Positions 37,500 through 47,880 are shown, numbered from the stretch's first letter. The stretch is DNA of 64,000 bases from Limnohabitans lacus (GCF_030053395.1 NZ_JASGBH010000008.1:112580-176579); one strand, 5' to 3'. The notes: generated by a model not told the origin, from the letters alone. Numbers and translations are program-made.

Positions 37500-38600
37500 T
37501 CAGTCTTCAGCGACCTGGACCGGCACGCGCTGAGCCAACGCGCACATCAGCTCATAACCCACCGTGCCAGCGGCCTGGGCCACCTCGTCGATGCTCAGCA
37601 CCGTGCCGTTGGCCGCCTGGCCCCACAAAGTGACCTGGCTGCCCACGCCCGCGGCAGGCATGGCACTGAGGTCCACGGCCAGCATGTCCATGCTCACGCG
37701 GCCCAAGGTACGGCCGCGCACGCCGTCCACCAACACCGGTGTGCCCGTGGGGCAGATGCGCGGGTAGCCATCGGCATAACCACAGGCCACCACCCCAATT
37801 CGCATGGCATGGTCAGCCACAAAGCTGGAGCCGTAGCCCACGCTGTCGCCCACTTGCAAGTGCTGCACCGCCATGATGTTGGCGTGCAGGCTCATGGCGG
37901 GCTTCAAGTCCCAACCGGCTGCCGAATGCGCGGGGAAATCGGGCGAACTGCCATACAGCGCAATGCCCGGCCGGATCCAGTCGGCCTTCACACCCGCTTG
38001 GTGGGCGTGGCGCAAGGTGGCCGCGCTGTTGCACAGGCTGCGCTCACCGGGCAGGTCGCGGGTGGCCTCTTCAAAGCGGGCCATTTGCGCGGCGATGCCT
38101 TTGTCGCCATCGGCATCGCTGAAATGGGTCATGAGCGAAATTTCGTCCACCTGGGGCAAAGCGTTCAGCCGCGTCCAGGCCGAGCGAAAGCGCTGCGGGG
38201 CAAAACCCAGGCGGTTCATGCCCGAATTCATCTTGAGGAACACGCGGTGCGGCTCGTGCGTTTTGTGCAGCGCCAGCATGTCGATTTGCTCGTCGCAATG
38301 CACCGTGTGCCACAGGTGCAGGCGCGAGCACAGCTCCAAATCGCGGGCTTCAAATGCGCCTTCGAGCAGCAAGATCGGGCCGCGCCAACCCAGCGCACGC
38401 ACACGCTCGGCCTCGCCCAAGTCCAGCAGGGCAAAGCCGTCTGCGCCGCGCAAGCCCTCGAACACCCGCTCGATGCCATGCCCATAGGCATTGGCTTTGA
38501 CCACCGCCCAAGCCTGCGCGTCGGGGGCGGCTTGCCGTGCAAGGCCCAAGTTGTGGCGCAAAGCAGCGGTGTGGATGGTGGCTTGGATCGGACGGGGCAT
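37500..38600 (-). CDS. alr: Alanine racemase
   Basis: A 366-residue PLP enzyme making D-alanine for peptidoglycan. The PLP lysine is Lys35 in [11 protein letters not shown] and the catalytic tyrosine is Tyr256 in [10 protein letters not shown]. The fold type III barrel and C-terminal beta domain have normal length. ATG 38600 matches the family start ([10 protein letters not shown]); the frame runs further upstream but is not conserved. No radA or dadA gene is adjacent. Confidence 0.95.
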   Translation of the reverse strand: MPRPIQATIHTAALRHNLGLARQAAPDAQAWAVVKANAYGHGIERVFEGLRGADGFALLDLGEAERVRALGWRGPILLLEGAFEARDLELCSRLHLWHTVHCDEQIDMLALHKTHEPHRVFLKMNSGMNRLGFAPQRFRSAWTRLNALPQVDEISLMTHFSDADGDKGIAAQMARFEEATRDLPGERSLCNSAATLRHAHQAGVKADWIRPGIALYGSSPDFPAHSAAGWDLKPAMSLHANIMAVQHLQVGDSVGYGSSFVADHAMRIGVVACGYADGYPRICPTGTPVLVDGVRGRTLGRVSMDMLAVDLSAMPAAGVGSQVTLWGQAANGTVLSIDEVAQAAGTVGYELMCALAQRVPVQVAED

Positions 38601-38779
38601 GCAGCGAGATCGGCAAAAGTGGCTGATCTCGCAAGTGTGCCAGCATTCCAGCGCCCCGCGGGATGACCCCCTGAACCCCGTTTCAGAAGGGCCATTCAAA
38701 TGAATTACACTGGCCCGCTGCCTTTGCAAAGCGAGCATTCCGCTCACCCGCCAAGGTGTTGATTGAACTTTGATAATCG

Positions 38780-39409
38780 ATGGAAGTTTTTCAATTTCTG
38801 ATGCCCATCTTCACCGAATACGGTTATTTGGCCGTGTTCGTGATGCTCTTGATTTGTGGCTTCGGCATCCCGGTTCCTGAAGACGTGACCTTGGTCACCG
38901 GCGGCGTGATCGCCGGACTGGGCCATGCCGACGTGCACACCATGTTTGCGGTGGGCATGGCGGGTGTTTTGATCGGCGACGGTTTGATGTTCACCTTGGG
39001 CCGTCTGTATGGTCAACGCATCTCGCAGATGCCGGGTTTTCGCAAAGTACTGACGCCTGAGCGGTTTGCCAGTGCGCAAGACGCCTTCCATAAATACGGC
39101 AAATGGGTCATGTTCGTGGCGCGCTTCCTGCCAGGTTTGCGCACCCCTGTGTTCTTCTCGGCGGGCATGAGCCACCGCGTGAGCTTTGCCACTTGGTTCT
39201 TCATGGACGGCTTTGCCGCCATCATCAGCGTTCCGATCTGGGTTTACCTGGGTTACTACGGCGCCCAGAACTGGGACTGGATGTTTGCCGTGTTGCGCCA
39301 ATTCCAGCATGGCATTTTTGCCCTCCTGGCCCTGGGCTTGGGCTGGGTCGGCTGGCGTTGGTGGAACAAGCACAAAGCTGCTGCCGCTGCCGCCAAAGAC
39401 CCCCACTGA
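38780..39409 (+). CDS. DedA family membrane protein
   Basis: A 209-residue DedA/VTT-domain inner-membrane protein. [16 protein letters not shown] and [19 protein letters not shown] are the two family signatures, the latter with the essential arginine. DedA proteins are now thought to flip lipids such as undecaprenyl phosphate. At its end it carries a lysine-rich tail. It is followed eight bases on by an EamA transporter. Confidence 0.9.
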   Translation: MEVFQFLMPIFTEYGYLAVFVMLLICGFGIPVPEDVTLVTGGVIAGLGHADVHTMFAVGMAGVLIGDGLMFTLGRLYGQRISQMPGFRKVLTPERFASAQDAFHKYGKWVMFVARFLPGLRTPVFFSAGMSHRVSFATWFFMDGFAAIISVPIWVYLGYYGAQNWDWMFAVLRQFQHGIFALLALGLGWVGWRWWNKHKAAAAAAKDPH

Positions 39410-39417
39410 GCCAGCAC

Positions 39418-40311
39418 ATGGCTCACACCCCCCACACCCGCCTGGCCGTGGCCGGGCTGTTGTTCAATGCCTTGGTGTGGGGCATTTGCTGGTGGCCTTT
39501 CAAACAACTTGAGTCTTTGGGTCTGCATCCGCTGTGGGCCACTGCGCTGGTTTACGGCTTGGTTTTGGTGGTCATTGCTCTGGGCATGGGCTTGCGCGGC
39601 AACTTGGTAAGTTGGCGCCAACATCCTGGCTTGTGGTTGCTGCTCATCGCATCGGGGCTGACCAACATCGGTTTCAACTGGGCCGTCACGGTGGGCGATG
39701 TGGTCCGCGTGGTCTTGCTGTTTTACCTGATGCCCGCTTGGTCGGTGCTGGTGGCCTGGTGGATTTTGGGGGAAAAACCCACCGGCATGGCCTTGCTGCG
39801 GTTAGCGCTGGCGCTGGCCGGTTTGTTCATTGTGCTCAAGACGCCCGAGACCCCTTGGCCGGTGCCCGAGAGCCTGGCCGATGTGCTGGCCCTCATCAGT
39901 GGGCTGACCTTTGCCATCACCAACGCCCTCTTGCTCAAGCTGAAAGACGCCCCCAGCGCTTCGCGCACCCTGGCCATGTTTGGCGGCGGTGCGCTGATGG
40001 GCACGGTGGCCGCTCTCTTGGGCTTGGCCACGGGCGTGGTGCAGGCTGGCGCAGCGCCCAGCTGGGCATGGCTGCCCTTTGTGGCCTTGCTGTGCACATC
40101 GTTCCTGTTTGGCAACCTGGCCCTGCAATACGGCGCGGCCCGGTTGGCCGCCCACACGACCTCTCTGGTCATGTTGTCCGAAGTGCTATTTGCCAGCGTG
40201 TCTTCCGTCATACTGGGCGCTTCAAGCTGGGAAGGCCGCACCCTGGTGGGCGGCTCGCTGATTTTACTGGCCGCCGTGTTGGCGGTCGTCGGCCCCGGCC
40301 ATCGAGACTGA
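39418..40311 (+). CDS. EamA/DMT family transporter
   Basis: A 297-residue drug/metabolite transporter with ten hydrophobic segments. The first repeat begins VAGLLFNALVWGICWWPF, and YLMPAWSVLVAWWILGEKPT is the hallmark at the end of that repeat. ATG 39418 starts the family N-terminus; the frame continues upstream as a shadow of DedA. The substrate is unknown. It is probably co-transcribed with the DedA gene. Confidence 0.85.
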   Translation: MAHTPHTRLAVAGLLFNALVWGICWWPFKQLESLGLHPLWATALVYGLVLVVIALGMGLRGNLVSWRQHPGLWLLLIASGLTNIGFNWAVTVGDVVRVVLLFYLMPAWSVLVAWWILGEKPTGMALLRLALALAGLFIVLKTPETPWPVPESLADVLALISGLTFAITNALLLKLKDAPSASRTLAMFGGGALMGTVAALLGLATGVVQAGAAPSWAWLPFVALLCTSFLFGNLALQYGAARLAAHTTSLVMLSEVLFASVSSVILGASSWEGRTLVGGSLILLAAVLAVVGPGHRD

Positions 40312-40326
40312 ACCTGGAGCGTCCCC

Positions 40327-40809
40327 ATGAGCCTTTACGACTTTGAAGCCCTCGGCATCGACGGCCAAACCGTTCACCTGAGCCAATACAAGGGCCAAGT
40401 GATGCTGATCGTGAACACGGCCAGCGCCTGCGGCTTCACGCCCCAGTTCACTGGCTTGGAAAAACTGCACCAGCAGTTCGGTGCACAAGGTCTGGCCGTG
40501 ATCGGCTTTCCATGCAACCAGTTCGCCAGCCAAGACCCGGGCGACGACGCGCAGATCGCCAACTTCTGCCAGAAAAACTACGGCGTGAGCTTTCAGATGA
40601 TGAGCAAAATCAAAGTCAATGGTGACGGCGCACACCCGCTGTACCAATGGCTCACCGCCGAGGCCCCCGGCATCTTGGGCAGCAAGGCCATCAAGTGGAA
40701 CTTCACCAAGTTCCTGATCGGCAAAGACGGGCGCGTGCTCAAGCGTTATGCACCGCAGGACGCACCGGCCAAGATCGCGCAGGACATTTGGGCGGCCCTG
40801 GCCGCTTGA
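40327..40809 (+). CDS. Glutathione peroxidase family protein
   Basis: A 160-residue thioredoxin-fold peroxidase. The catalytic triad Cys35 (NTASACGFTPQ), Gln65 (FPCNQF) and Trp124 (KWNFTKFL) is complete, with cysteine rather than selenocysteine. Bacterial members often use thioredoxin instead of glutathione to reduce peroxides. It follows the DMT gene by 15 bases. Confidence 0.92.
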   Translation: MSLYDFEALGIDGQTVHLSQYKGQVMLIVNTASACGFTPQFTGLEKLHQQFGAQGLAVIGFPCNQFASQDPGDDAQIANFCQKNYGVSFQMMSKIKVNGDGAHPLYQWLTAEAPGILGSKAIKWNFTKFLIGKDGRVLKRYAPQDAPAKIAQDIWAALAA

Positions 40810-40885
40810 GCAGGCCGCAGCAGGCAGGTCTAGGGCGCTTTTGGCGCCAAGGCATCCGTAGCGAAAACGAAGCCGCGCCTTTCTT

Positions 40886-40922
40886 GAATATTCAGGTTTT
40901 CACGAACTGAGTATCAGCCTGA
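40886..40922. promoter_or_regulatory. Candidate operator before the efflux operon
   Basis: ATTCAGG and CCTGAAT form an inverted repeat separated by 21 bases, followed at 40926-40940 by a CTGCT/AGCAG hairpin. The spacing is wide for a MerR or CueR-type site. It lies 65 bases upstream of the first efflux gene; no adjacent regulator gene exists. Confidence 0.3.
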
Positions 40923-40987
40923 ATCTGCTTTTTCAGCAGTTTCATCGCGCATATGATGGCGGTTGTTTTGAATCACGGAACTCTCAC

Positions 40988-42346
40988 ATGCGTCCATCGC
41001 GTACTGACACGCCAAAGAGCCCGCGCTCGGGCTACCGCTGGCCGGTCCAACTTCAGCCCCATTGGTCATGGTCTCTTGTGCTGCTGGCGAACACCGCCGT
41101 GGCACAACCGGCTACAACCCCAAGCCACAGTCCAGCTCGGGCGATCGTTCAAAGCCAAGCCACGGCTTCACCAGAATTGGGCACCGAGCAACTCCTGCCG
41201 ATCATCCTGGCGCACAACCCGCAATTGCGTGCGGCCCAAAGTGCACGCGACGCGGCGCGTTCGGGCATTCAGGCGGCACGCGCCTTGCCCAACCCCAGAA
41301 TCGACTGGCATCAAGGCCAAAACACCGCCCGCATTGCTGGCGTGACCCCAGGCCCTCTGAAAAGCTGGTCCGTCAGCCAGCCCATTGAAAACCCCTTTGC
41401 AAGGCAAGCACGCATCGATACCGCCAGTGCCACCGAACAAGAAAGCAAGCACCAGATCGGCCAAACCCGCAATGAACTGGTCAGCCAGGCGCGTTTGCGG
41501 ATTTACCAAGGTCTGCTGCACAAGGCGCAAGCCGAGGCCGCTTCCGAAGATGTCGTGCTGCTGGAGCAAGTGCGCGAACGTGTGCGCCTGCGGGTTGCAA
41601 GTGGCGAAGCGGCACGCTACGAAATCATCAAAGCCGATGCCGAAATCATCACCGCACGTGAACGCTTGCAGACCGCCAGTCTGATGGTCGAGCAAAGCAA
41701 GATCCAACTGAACCAGCTGGCCGCAGGGCAGTTGCCTGCGCAATGGCAGCTGACCGGTGATCTGCGTGAAACGCAAGAGCTGGTGGACCTGCAGCAGATC
41801 CACCACATGGTGCGGCAACACAACCCGGAGTTGAGTTTGCTGCAAGCCGACGTGAGCAAAGCCCAAGCCATGCTGCGCAGCGCCGAATCCAGCCGTTGGC
41901 CAGGCGTCGAGTTGCGCTACAGCCAAAGCCGTGACCCGGAGTTTCGCCAAGGGCAATGGGGCATTGGCATGCAAGTGCCTCTGTTGGACCGGCGCAGCGG
42001 ACCCATTGCCCAAGCCAGTGCGGAGCTCGAACGCGCACAAGTCAGGCTCGAAGGCCGCAAGGCCGAGCTGGAACAGCAGGTTTTGCTGACCTGGAAGTCG
42101 CTGGAGATGGCTCGCCTGCGCATCGAGGCCCTGAGCCAGGGCTCTGTGCGCGAAGCCGAAGCGGCTTTGCGCGTGGCCCAAGCCGCTTACCGCTTTGGTG
42201 AGCGCGGCATTTTGGATGTGCTGGACGCGCAGCGCGTGCTGCGCAGTGTGCGTGCCGACCTGATCCAGGCGCGCTACCAGCTGCAAGAAGCCCGCGTCAT
42301 GCTGGACCAATTGATCGGCCAGCACATCGAAAACACACCTTCTTGA
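40988..42346 (+). CDS. CzcC/CusC-like outer-membrane efflux protein
   Basis: A 452-residue TolC-superfamily channel of the heavy-metal (CBA) type. A signal peptide ends near AVAQP; two outer-membrane-efflux repeats follow, with LRAAQSARDAARSGIQAARALPNPRI in the first and AEAALRVAQAAYRFGERGILDVLDAQRVL in the second. It forms the outer-membrane duct of the pump encoded next, 19 bases downstream. Confidence 0.88.
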   Translation: MRPSRTDTPKSPRSGYRWPVQLQPHWSWSLVLLANTAVAQPATTPSHSPARAIVQSQATASPELGTEQLLPIILAHNPQLRAAQSARDAARSGIQAARALPNPRIDWHQGQNTARIAGVTPGPLKSWSVSQPIENPFARQARIDTASATEQESKHQIGQTRNELVSQARLRIYQGLLHKAQAEAASEDVVLLEQVRERVRLRVASGEAARYEIIKADAEIITARERLQTASLMVEQSKIQLNQLAAGQLPAQWQLTGDLRETQELVDLQQIHHMVRQHNPELSLLQADVSKAQAMLRSAESSRWPGVELRYSQSRDPEFRQGQWGIGMQVPLLDRRSGPIAQASAELERAQVRLEGRKAELEQQVLLTWKSLEMARLRIEALSQGSVREAEAALRVAQAAYRFGERGILDVLDAQRVLRSVRADLIQARYQLQEARVMLDQLIGQHIENTPS

Positions 42347-42365
42347 ATTTTTGCAGGACATCGTC

Positions 42366-43535
42366 ATGACACGCCCATCCCTCCACTTTCAACGCACCGC
42401 GCTGTCCATGCTCTTGGGCACCAGCGTGCTGTTTTTGTCCGCCTGTGGCGACAAAGCCCCCAAAGCCCCCGCTTCGGCCACCGCCGAAGCCGATCCTTTG
42501 AATGTTGTGATCAAGCCGGAGATGGCCTCTCAGTTCAAAGTCGAGAAGTTGGAAAAGCAAGAGATCACCCCTTGGGTCGAAATTTCGGGCCGGATTGAAG
42601 CCAACGACCGTTCGGTCACCCGCATTGGCGCGGCGGTCACCGGACGCGTGACCGAAGTCTTGGCCGAAGTGGGTGACCGGGTGCAGCGTGGCCAAGCTCT
42701 GGCACGCGTGGCCAGCAGCGAGTTGACCTCGGCGCAAATGGGCTTTCTCAAGGCGCATTCGGCTGCATCGCAAGCGGAACGGGCTGTCGAGCGGGCCCGT
42801 CAACTCATTCAGGCCGATGTCATCGGTTCGGCAGAACTGCAAAGGCGCGAGTCGGAGTTGGCGGTGGCCCGTGCGGAATTGCGTGCGGCGGGCGATCAGT
42901 TGCGCCTGATGGGTTTGCCCACAGAGGCCATCGACCGCTTGAAAGACCAAGGCACCTTGCACCCGGTGGCAGCGGTCAGCGCAACCTTGGCCGGTGTGGT
43001 GATCGAGCGCAAAGTCAGCAACGGACAGGTGGCACAACCAGGTGACCATTTGTTCACCGTGGCGGATCTGGACACCGTGTGGGTGGTGGGCGCTTTGCCA
43101 GAACAAACCGCACGTTCGGTGCAAGCGGGTCAAACCGTGCTGATTGAAGTGCCCGCTTTGGGCAACCGCGCCTTGACAGGCAAGATCGTCTATGTGGGCG
43201 ACACCGTGTCGCCCGAGACCCGCAGCGTGACCATCCGCACCCAAGTGGACAACCCCAAGCGCGACCTGAAACCCCAGATGCTGGCCAGCATGCGGGTGCG
43301 CGGCGGCACACAAGACATGCTGGCCTTGCCCAGCCAAGCCGTGGTGCGCGAGAACGACCGCGACCATGTCTTCGTGCGCACGGCCGATCAGCGCTATCGC
43401 CTCACCCCTGTGGAGTTGGGCCCCGCGCAAGACCAAGTGCGCCCCGTCATCAAAGGGCTGTCTGCTGGCGCTGAAGTCGTCGTCGAAGGCGCTTTCCACA
43501 TGAACAACGAACGCAAACGCGCCGAGCTGGAGTAA
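42366..43535 (+). CDS. RND efflux periplasmic adaptor, lipoprotein
   Basis: A 389-residue membrane fusion protein of the CzcB/CusB class that joins the RND pump to the outer-membrane channel. The N-terminus is a lipoprotein signal (FLSAC, Cys27). The lipoyl/barrel-sandwich half-motif VEISGRIEANDRSVTRIGAAVTGRV and the later DTVWVVGALPEQTARSVQAGQ segment are typical. It lies three bases before the pump gene. Confidence 0.9.
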   Translation: MTRPSLHFQRTALSMLLGTSVLFLSACGDKAPKAPASATAEADPLNVVIKPEMASQFKVEKLEKQEITPWVEISGRIEANDRSVTRIGAAVTGRVTEVLAEVGDRVQRGQALARVASSELTSAQMGFLKAHSAASQAERAVERARQLIQADVIGSAELQRRESELAVARAELRAAGDQLRLMGLPTEAIDRLKDQGTLHPVAAVSATLAGVVIERKVSNGQVAQPGDHLFTVADLDTVWVVGALPEQTARSVQAGQTVLIEVPALGNRALTGKIVYVGDTVSPETRSVTIRTQVDNPKRDLKPQMLASMRVRGGTQDMLALPSQAVVRENDRDHVFVRTADQRYRLTPVELGPAQDQVRPVIKGLSAGAEVVVEGAFHMNNERKRAELE

Positions 43536-43538
43536 AGC

Positions 43539-46500
43539 ATGATCACCTCCATGATCCGAGGGGCGCTGAGCCAGCGCCTCATTGTTGTGGTGCTGGCCCT
43601 GGTGCTGTGCGCCTTTGGCCTGCGCGAAGCCACACGCCTGTCGGTCGATGCCTTCCCGGACGTCACCAACGTCCAGGTCCAGGTCGCCACCGAGGCACCC
43701 GGTCGTTCACCCGAAGAAATCGAACGCTTTGTGACGGTGCCACTCGAAATCGCCATGACCGGCTTGCCGGGTCTGGTGGAGATGCGCTCGCTCAACAAAA
43801 GCGGCTTGTCCATCATCACCTTGGTGTTCACCGACAAGACCGACGTTTATTTCGCCAGGCAGCTGGTCACCGAGCGGCTGATCGAAGTCACGCCGCGCAT
43901 GCCTGCAGGCATCGCGCCAGTGCTGGGCCCCGTCTCGACGGGCTTGGGTGAGGTGTACCAATACACGCTGGAGCGGCCCGATGACGGCCAACGCGCCTTG
44001 ACGCCCCAAGAGCTGGCCGAGCGCCGCGCCGTGCAAGACTGGGTGGTGCGGCCCTTGCTGCGGTCGATTGCGGGCGTGGCCGAGATCAACTCACAAGGCG
44101 GCTACGTCAAGCAATACCAAGCCCTGGTCGATCCCGGGCGACTGCGTCACTACAACCTGTCGGTGCAGCAGGTGGTGCAAGCCATTGCGGCCAACAACTC
44201 CAACGCCAGCGGCGGCATCTTGCCGCAGGTCAACGAGCAGTACCTGATCCGGGGCGTGGGCCTGATCCGATCGTTGGAAGACATCGGCAACATCGTGGTC
44301 AAGGAGCAAGCCGGTGTGCCGGTGTTTGTGCGCGATGTGGCGCAAGTCGAGATCGGCAGCGAAGTGCGCCAAGGCGCCATCATCAAAGGCGGCTACACCG
44401 AAGGCGTCTCGGGCATTGTGCTGATGACACGCGGCGGCAACGCCAAAGAAATCGTGTCCCGCATCAAGAAACGGGTCGATCAGATCAACAGCCAGCACAT
44501 GCTGCCCGATGGCCTGAAGATCGTGCCCTATTACGACCGCACCGAACTGGTGGACTCTGCACTGTGGACCGTGGGCAAGGTGCTGATCGAAGGCATTTTC
44601 TTGGTCGTGGTGGTGCTGTTCATTTTCTTGGGTGATGTGCGGTCGAGTTTGATCGTGGTGGCCACCCTGATCATCGCGCCGCTGACCACTTTCATCTTGA
44701 TGAACCGCTACGGCATCTCGGCCAACCTGATGTCGCTGGGCGGTCTGGCCATTGCGATTGGCCTGATGGTGGACGCCACCGTGGTGGTGGTCGAAAACGT
44801 GTACCACCGACTAGGCCATGCGGGCAAAAGCATCGGCGAGCGGGTGCGCACCGTGCTGGATGCCACCACCGAAGTGGCCACGCCCACCATCTTTGGCATC
44901 GCCATCATCATCTTGGTGTTCTTGCCGCTGATGACCTTGCAAGGCATTGAAGGCAAGATGTTCGCGCCCCTGGCGCTGACCATCGCCATGTCCTTGGCGG
45001 TGTCCTTGTTGGTCTCGCTGTTTTTGTCGCCCGTGCTGTGCTCTTACTTCCTCAAAGGTGGCTCGGGCGAAGACACGCGATTGATTGCGTATTTGAAGCA
45101 ACGCTACCTGCGCTTGCTGGACGCAGCCACGGCGCAAAGCCGACTGACCTTGGGCGTGGCCGTGGCGCTGCTGGTGGGCTCCTTGGCGCTGTTCCCCTTG
45201 CTGGGCAAGTCCTTCATGCCGACCATGAAAGAAGGGGCGCTGACGCCGCAGATCAACCGCGTGCCCAGCATCTCCTTGGACGAATCCATCCGCATGGAAA
45301 TGGCGGCCATGAAAACCATCGCCGAAGTGCCCGGCGTGCGCATGGTGGTGTCCAAACTGGGCCGAGGCGAATCGCCCGCCGACCCAGCAGGGCCCAACGA
45401 ATCCGACCCGATTGTGTTGCTCGATCCCAAATCCGATCGCAGCCAGGACGAGATCGACGAGGACATTCGCCAGCGCTTGTCCACCATCCCGGGCGTGCAA
45501 ATTGTGCTGTCGCAACCCATCTCGGAGCGCGTCGATGAGATGGTCACCGGTGTGCGCTCGCAAGTGGCCATCAAGATCTTTGGGGACGAACTCGGTGAGC
45601 TCAAAACCCTGTCGGAAAAAGTCGCCCGCATCCTCAAGAGCGTGCCGGGCAGCCGCGACATCCGCATCGAGCGTTTGTCGGGCCAGCAAGCCCTCACGGT
45701 GGACATTGACCGCAAGGCCATTGCGCGTCACGGCCTGAACGTGGCCGATGTGCAAAGCATCATCGAAACCGCCATTGGCGGCAAAGACGTGACCACGCTC
45801 TACGAAGGCGAGCGCCGCTACAGCGTGGTGGTGCGTTTCCCAGCGCAGGTGCGGCAATCGGCTGAAGCGATTGGCAACACCTTGCTGCCCACACCCGGTG
45901 GTGCGCAAGTGCCCTTGTCGAGCCTGGCCACGATTGCACTGGTGGATGGGCCTGCCCAGATCAGCCGTGAAAGCGGCAAACGCCGCGTGGTGGTGGGCGC
46001 CAACGTGGAGGGTCGCGACTTGGCGGGGTTTGTGACCGAGGTGCAGCAACGCATCGACCAGGAAGTGAAGCTGCCCGAGGGCTACTACTTTGTCTATGGC
46101 GGTCAGTTTGAAAACATGGAGCGGGCCATGGCCACACTGGCCATCATCGTGCCGCTGACGATCGCCGCGATCTTCTTCTTGTTGTTCATCTTGTTCCGCT
46201 CGGTCAAGCTGGCAGGTCTGATCATCTTGGTCCTGCCCTTCGCCTCCATCGGCGGCTTGATCGGTCTGTTTGTCTCGGGCGAATACGTGAGTGTTCCAGC
46301 GTCTGTGGGCTTCATCGCCTTGTGGGGCATTGCGGTGCTCAATGGCGTGGTGCTGGTCACCTCCATTCGTCGCTTGCGTGAAGATGGCATGGACACAGCC
46401 GCCGCCGTGCGGGAAGGCTGTGTGCAGCGCTTCCGGCCTGTGATGATGACCGCCACTGTCGCCCTGCTCGGCCTGGTGCCCTTCCTGTTTGCCACCGGCC

Positions 46501-46628
46501 CAGGCTCAGAAGTTCAACGCCCCTTGGCCATCGTGGTCATCGGCGGCCTGATCTCTTCGACCCTGCTCACGCTGGTGGTGCTGCCCACTTTGTACCGCTG
46601 GTTTGACGACCACCCCAGCGAAGCTTGA
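43539..46628 (+). CDS. CusA/CzcA-family RND heavy-metal pump
   Basis: A 1029-residue inner-membrane proton-driven pump with twelve predicted helices and two large periplasmic loops. Helix 4 reads GGLAIAIGLMVDATVVVVENVYHRL, the heavy-metal RND motif with the essential aspartate and glutamate. In my manual alignment the position of the CusA copper-binding Met573 is glutamine (EGALTPQINRVPS), so copper/silver is less likely than another divalent ion. The operon is channel-adaptor-pump-PII. Confidence 0.93.
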   Translation: MITSMIRGALSQRLIVVVLALVLCAFGLREATRLSVDAFPDVTNVQVQVATEAPGRSPEEIERFVTVPLEIAMTGLPGLVEMRSLNKSGLSIITLVFTDKTDVYFARQLVTERLIEVTPRMPAGIAPVLGPVSTGLGEVYQYTLERPDDGQRALTPQELAERRAVQDWVVRPLLRSIAGVAEINSQGGYVKQYQALVDPGRLRHYNLSVQQVVQAIAANNSNASGGILPQVNEQYLIRGVGLIRSLEDIGNIVVKEQAGVPVFVRDVAQVEIGSEVRQGAIIKGGYTEGVSGIVLMTRGGNAKEIVSRIKKRVDQINSQHMLPDGLKIVPYYDRTELVDSALWTVGKVLIEGIFLVVVVLFIFLGDVRSSLIVVATLIIAPLTTFILMNRYGISANLMSLGGLAIAIGLMVDATVVVVENVYHRLGHAGKSIGERVRTVLDATTEVATPTIFGIAIIILVFLPLMTLQGIEGKMFAPLALTIAMSLAVSLLVSLFLSPVLCSYFLKGGSGEDTRLIAYLKQRYLRLLDAATAQSRLTLGVAVALLVGSLALFPLLGKSFMPTMKEGALTPQINRVPSISLDESIRMEMAAMKTIAEVPGVRMVVSKLGRGESPADPAGPNESDPIVLLDPKSDRSQDEIDEDIRQRLSTIPGVQIVLSQPISERVDEMVTGVRSQVAIKIFGDELGELKTLSEKVARILKSVPGSRDIRIERLSGQQALTVDIDRKAIARHGLNVADVQSIIETAIGGKDVTTLYEGERRYSVVVRFPAQVRQSAEAIGNTLLPTPGGAQVPLSSLATIALVDGPAQISRESGKRRVVVGANVEGRDLAGFVTEVQQRIDQEVKLPEGYYFVYGGQFENMERAMATLAIIVPLTIAAIFFLLFILFRSVKLAGLIILVLPFASIGGLIGLFVSGEYVSVPASVGFIALWGIAVLNGVVLVTSIRRLREDGMDTAAAVREGCVQRFRPVMMTATVALLGLVPFLFATGPGSEVQRPLAIVVIGGLISSTLLTLVVLPTLYRWFDDHPSEA

Positions 46629-46644
46629 AACCCCAAGGATCAAC

Positions 46645-46974
46645 ATGAAAGAAATCCGCGCCATCGTCCGCCCCAACCGTCTGCAACGCTTGCGTGACGC
46701 CTTGCGGGCCATCCCCAATTTTCCGGGGGTGACCATCTTCAAGGCTGAGGGCTTCACCGCGCCTGCAGCGGTGAACAAACGCACCGTCAAAGACGAGTTG
46801 ACCGACTTCACCCACAAGCTGATGGTCTGCGTGCTGGTCAACAACGACATGGTCGAGCCCATCCGCAACGCCATCATCGAAGCCTGTTACACCGGCCAGA
46901 TTGGCGACGGGCTGGTTTGGGTGATCGACATCGCCAGCATCCACCGCATCCGCGACCAGCAAAGCCTGAGCTGA
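46645..46974 (+). CDS. PII-like protein of the efflux operon
   Basis: A 109-residue PII-superfamily protein. MKEIRAIVRPNRLQRLRDALRAIPNFPGVTI and the C-terminal IGDGLVWVIDIASIHRIRD show the ferredoxin-like PII fold, but the T-loop lacks the uridylylation tyrosine context of GlnB/GlnK (which is GAEYVVDF in the true GlnK at 53.1 kb). It matches the group described next to CusABC-type pumps (PII-NG). It starts 16 bases after the pump gene and may sense metal or nucleotide; the role is not established. Confidence 0.82.
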   Translation: MKEIRAIVRPNRLQRLRDALRAIPNFPGVTIFKAEGFTAPAAVNKRTVKDELTDFTHKLMVCVLVNNDMVEPIRNAIIEACYTGQIGDGLVWVIDIASIHRIRDQQSLS

Positions 46975-46995
46975 TGGCGCGAATCTGCGCAGGCC

Positions 46996-47880
46996 TCAAG
47001 CCTGCGCGGTCTGCAAGATGCTTTGGACCAAAGGGTGGTGGCTGCTGCGGCGGGTGTACAGCGCGTAGATCTCTTCTTTGACTTCGGACTGGCCCAGCAG
47101 TTTCAGACCCTTCATCAAAGACAAGTCGTCGCGCCCAATCAAGCTGGCCGGGAACACCCCCAAGCCACCCGCACCAAACACCGACATCAAAGCGCTGTCT
47201 TCGAACTCGCCCACCACCCGGGGTTGGATCTGCAGTTCATCGAACCAGCGGTCCAAAGAAGCACGCAGGGGTGAATGCGCCGTGGGCAACAAAACCGGCA
47301 AGCGGCTCAAACTTTGCGGGAACTGGTCCACATCGGCCTTGTGCACCCACTGGCTGGGGCCAAACCAGCCCACATCTGAAGAAGAAATCAAACGGCTGGA
47401 CAAACGCAAGTTGCTGTTGTGCGCCGCAGGCTGCCCCGCCAACACCAAGTCCAAGTGGTGCAAGGCCAACTCGGCCGTCAACTGCTCGATTTCACCTTCA
47501 TGGCAAACCAGCTTCAGCTGCGACTCTTGGAGGGCTGGGCCCAACAATTTGTGGGCTGCCAATTTGGAAATACCGTCCGACAATCCCACCGATAAGCGGA
47601 TGGTGGGCACCGTGGCGGCCTGCATCACTTCTTGCGGAATGCGCTGGCCGATCTGAAAAATTTCTTCGGCGCGGGCATAGGCCACATCCCCCGCCTCGGT
47701 CAGCGTGACACCACGGCCCTGAGGTTTGAGCAGCTGATGGCCCAAGGACTTTTCCAGCTCGCGCACCTGCGCACTGATGGTCTGGATCGCCATGTCCAGC
47801 CGCTGGGCGGCACGGGCAAAACCGCCCTCTTTGGCGACGACCCAAAAGTAATACAGATGTCGGTAATTGAATGCAGCCAC
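46996..47880 (-). CDS. NhaR-like LysR-family regulator
   Basis: A 294-residue LysR regulator whose first half resembles NhaR (FNYRHLYYFWVVAKEGGFARAAQRLDMAIQTISAQVRELE). NhaR controls a sodium/proton antiporter in E. coli; here the neighbours are glycolate oxidase genes, so the target differs. I chose GTG at 47880 because GGAGG precedes it by six bases and the family N-terminus begins there; an in-frame extension upstream is not conserved. It follows glcF by 47 bases. Confidence 0.82.
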   Translation of the reverse strand: MAAFNYRHLYYFWVVAKEGGFARAAQRLDMAIQTISAQVRELEKSLGHQLLKPQGRGVTLTEAGDVAYARAEEIFQIGQRIPQEVMQAATVPTIRLSVGLSDGISKLAAHKLLGPALQESQLKLVCHEGEIEQLTAELALHHLDLVLAGQPAAHNSNLRLSSRLISSSDVGWFGPSQWVHKADVDQFPQSLSRLPVLLPTAHSPLRASLDRWFDELQIQPRVVGEFEDSALMSVFGAGGLGVFPASLIGRDDLSLMKGLKLLGQSEVKEEIYALYTRRSSHHPLVQSILQTAQA

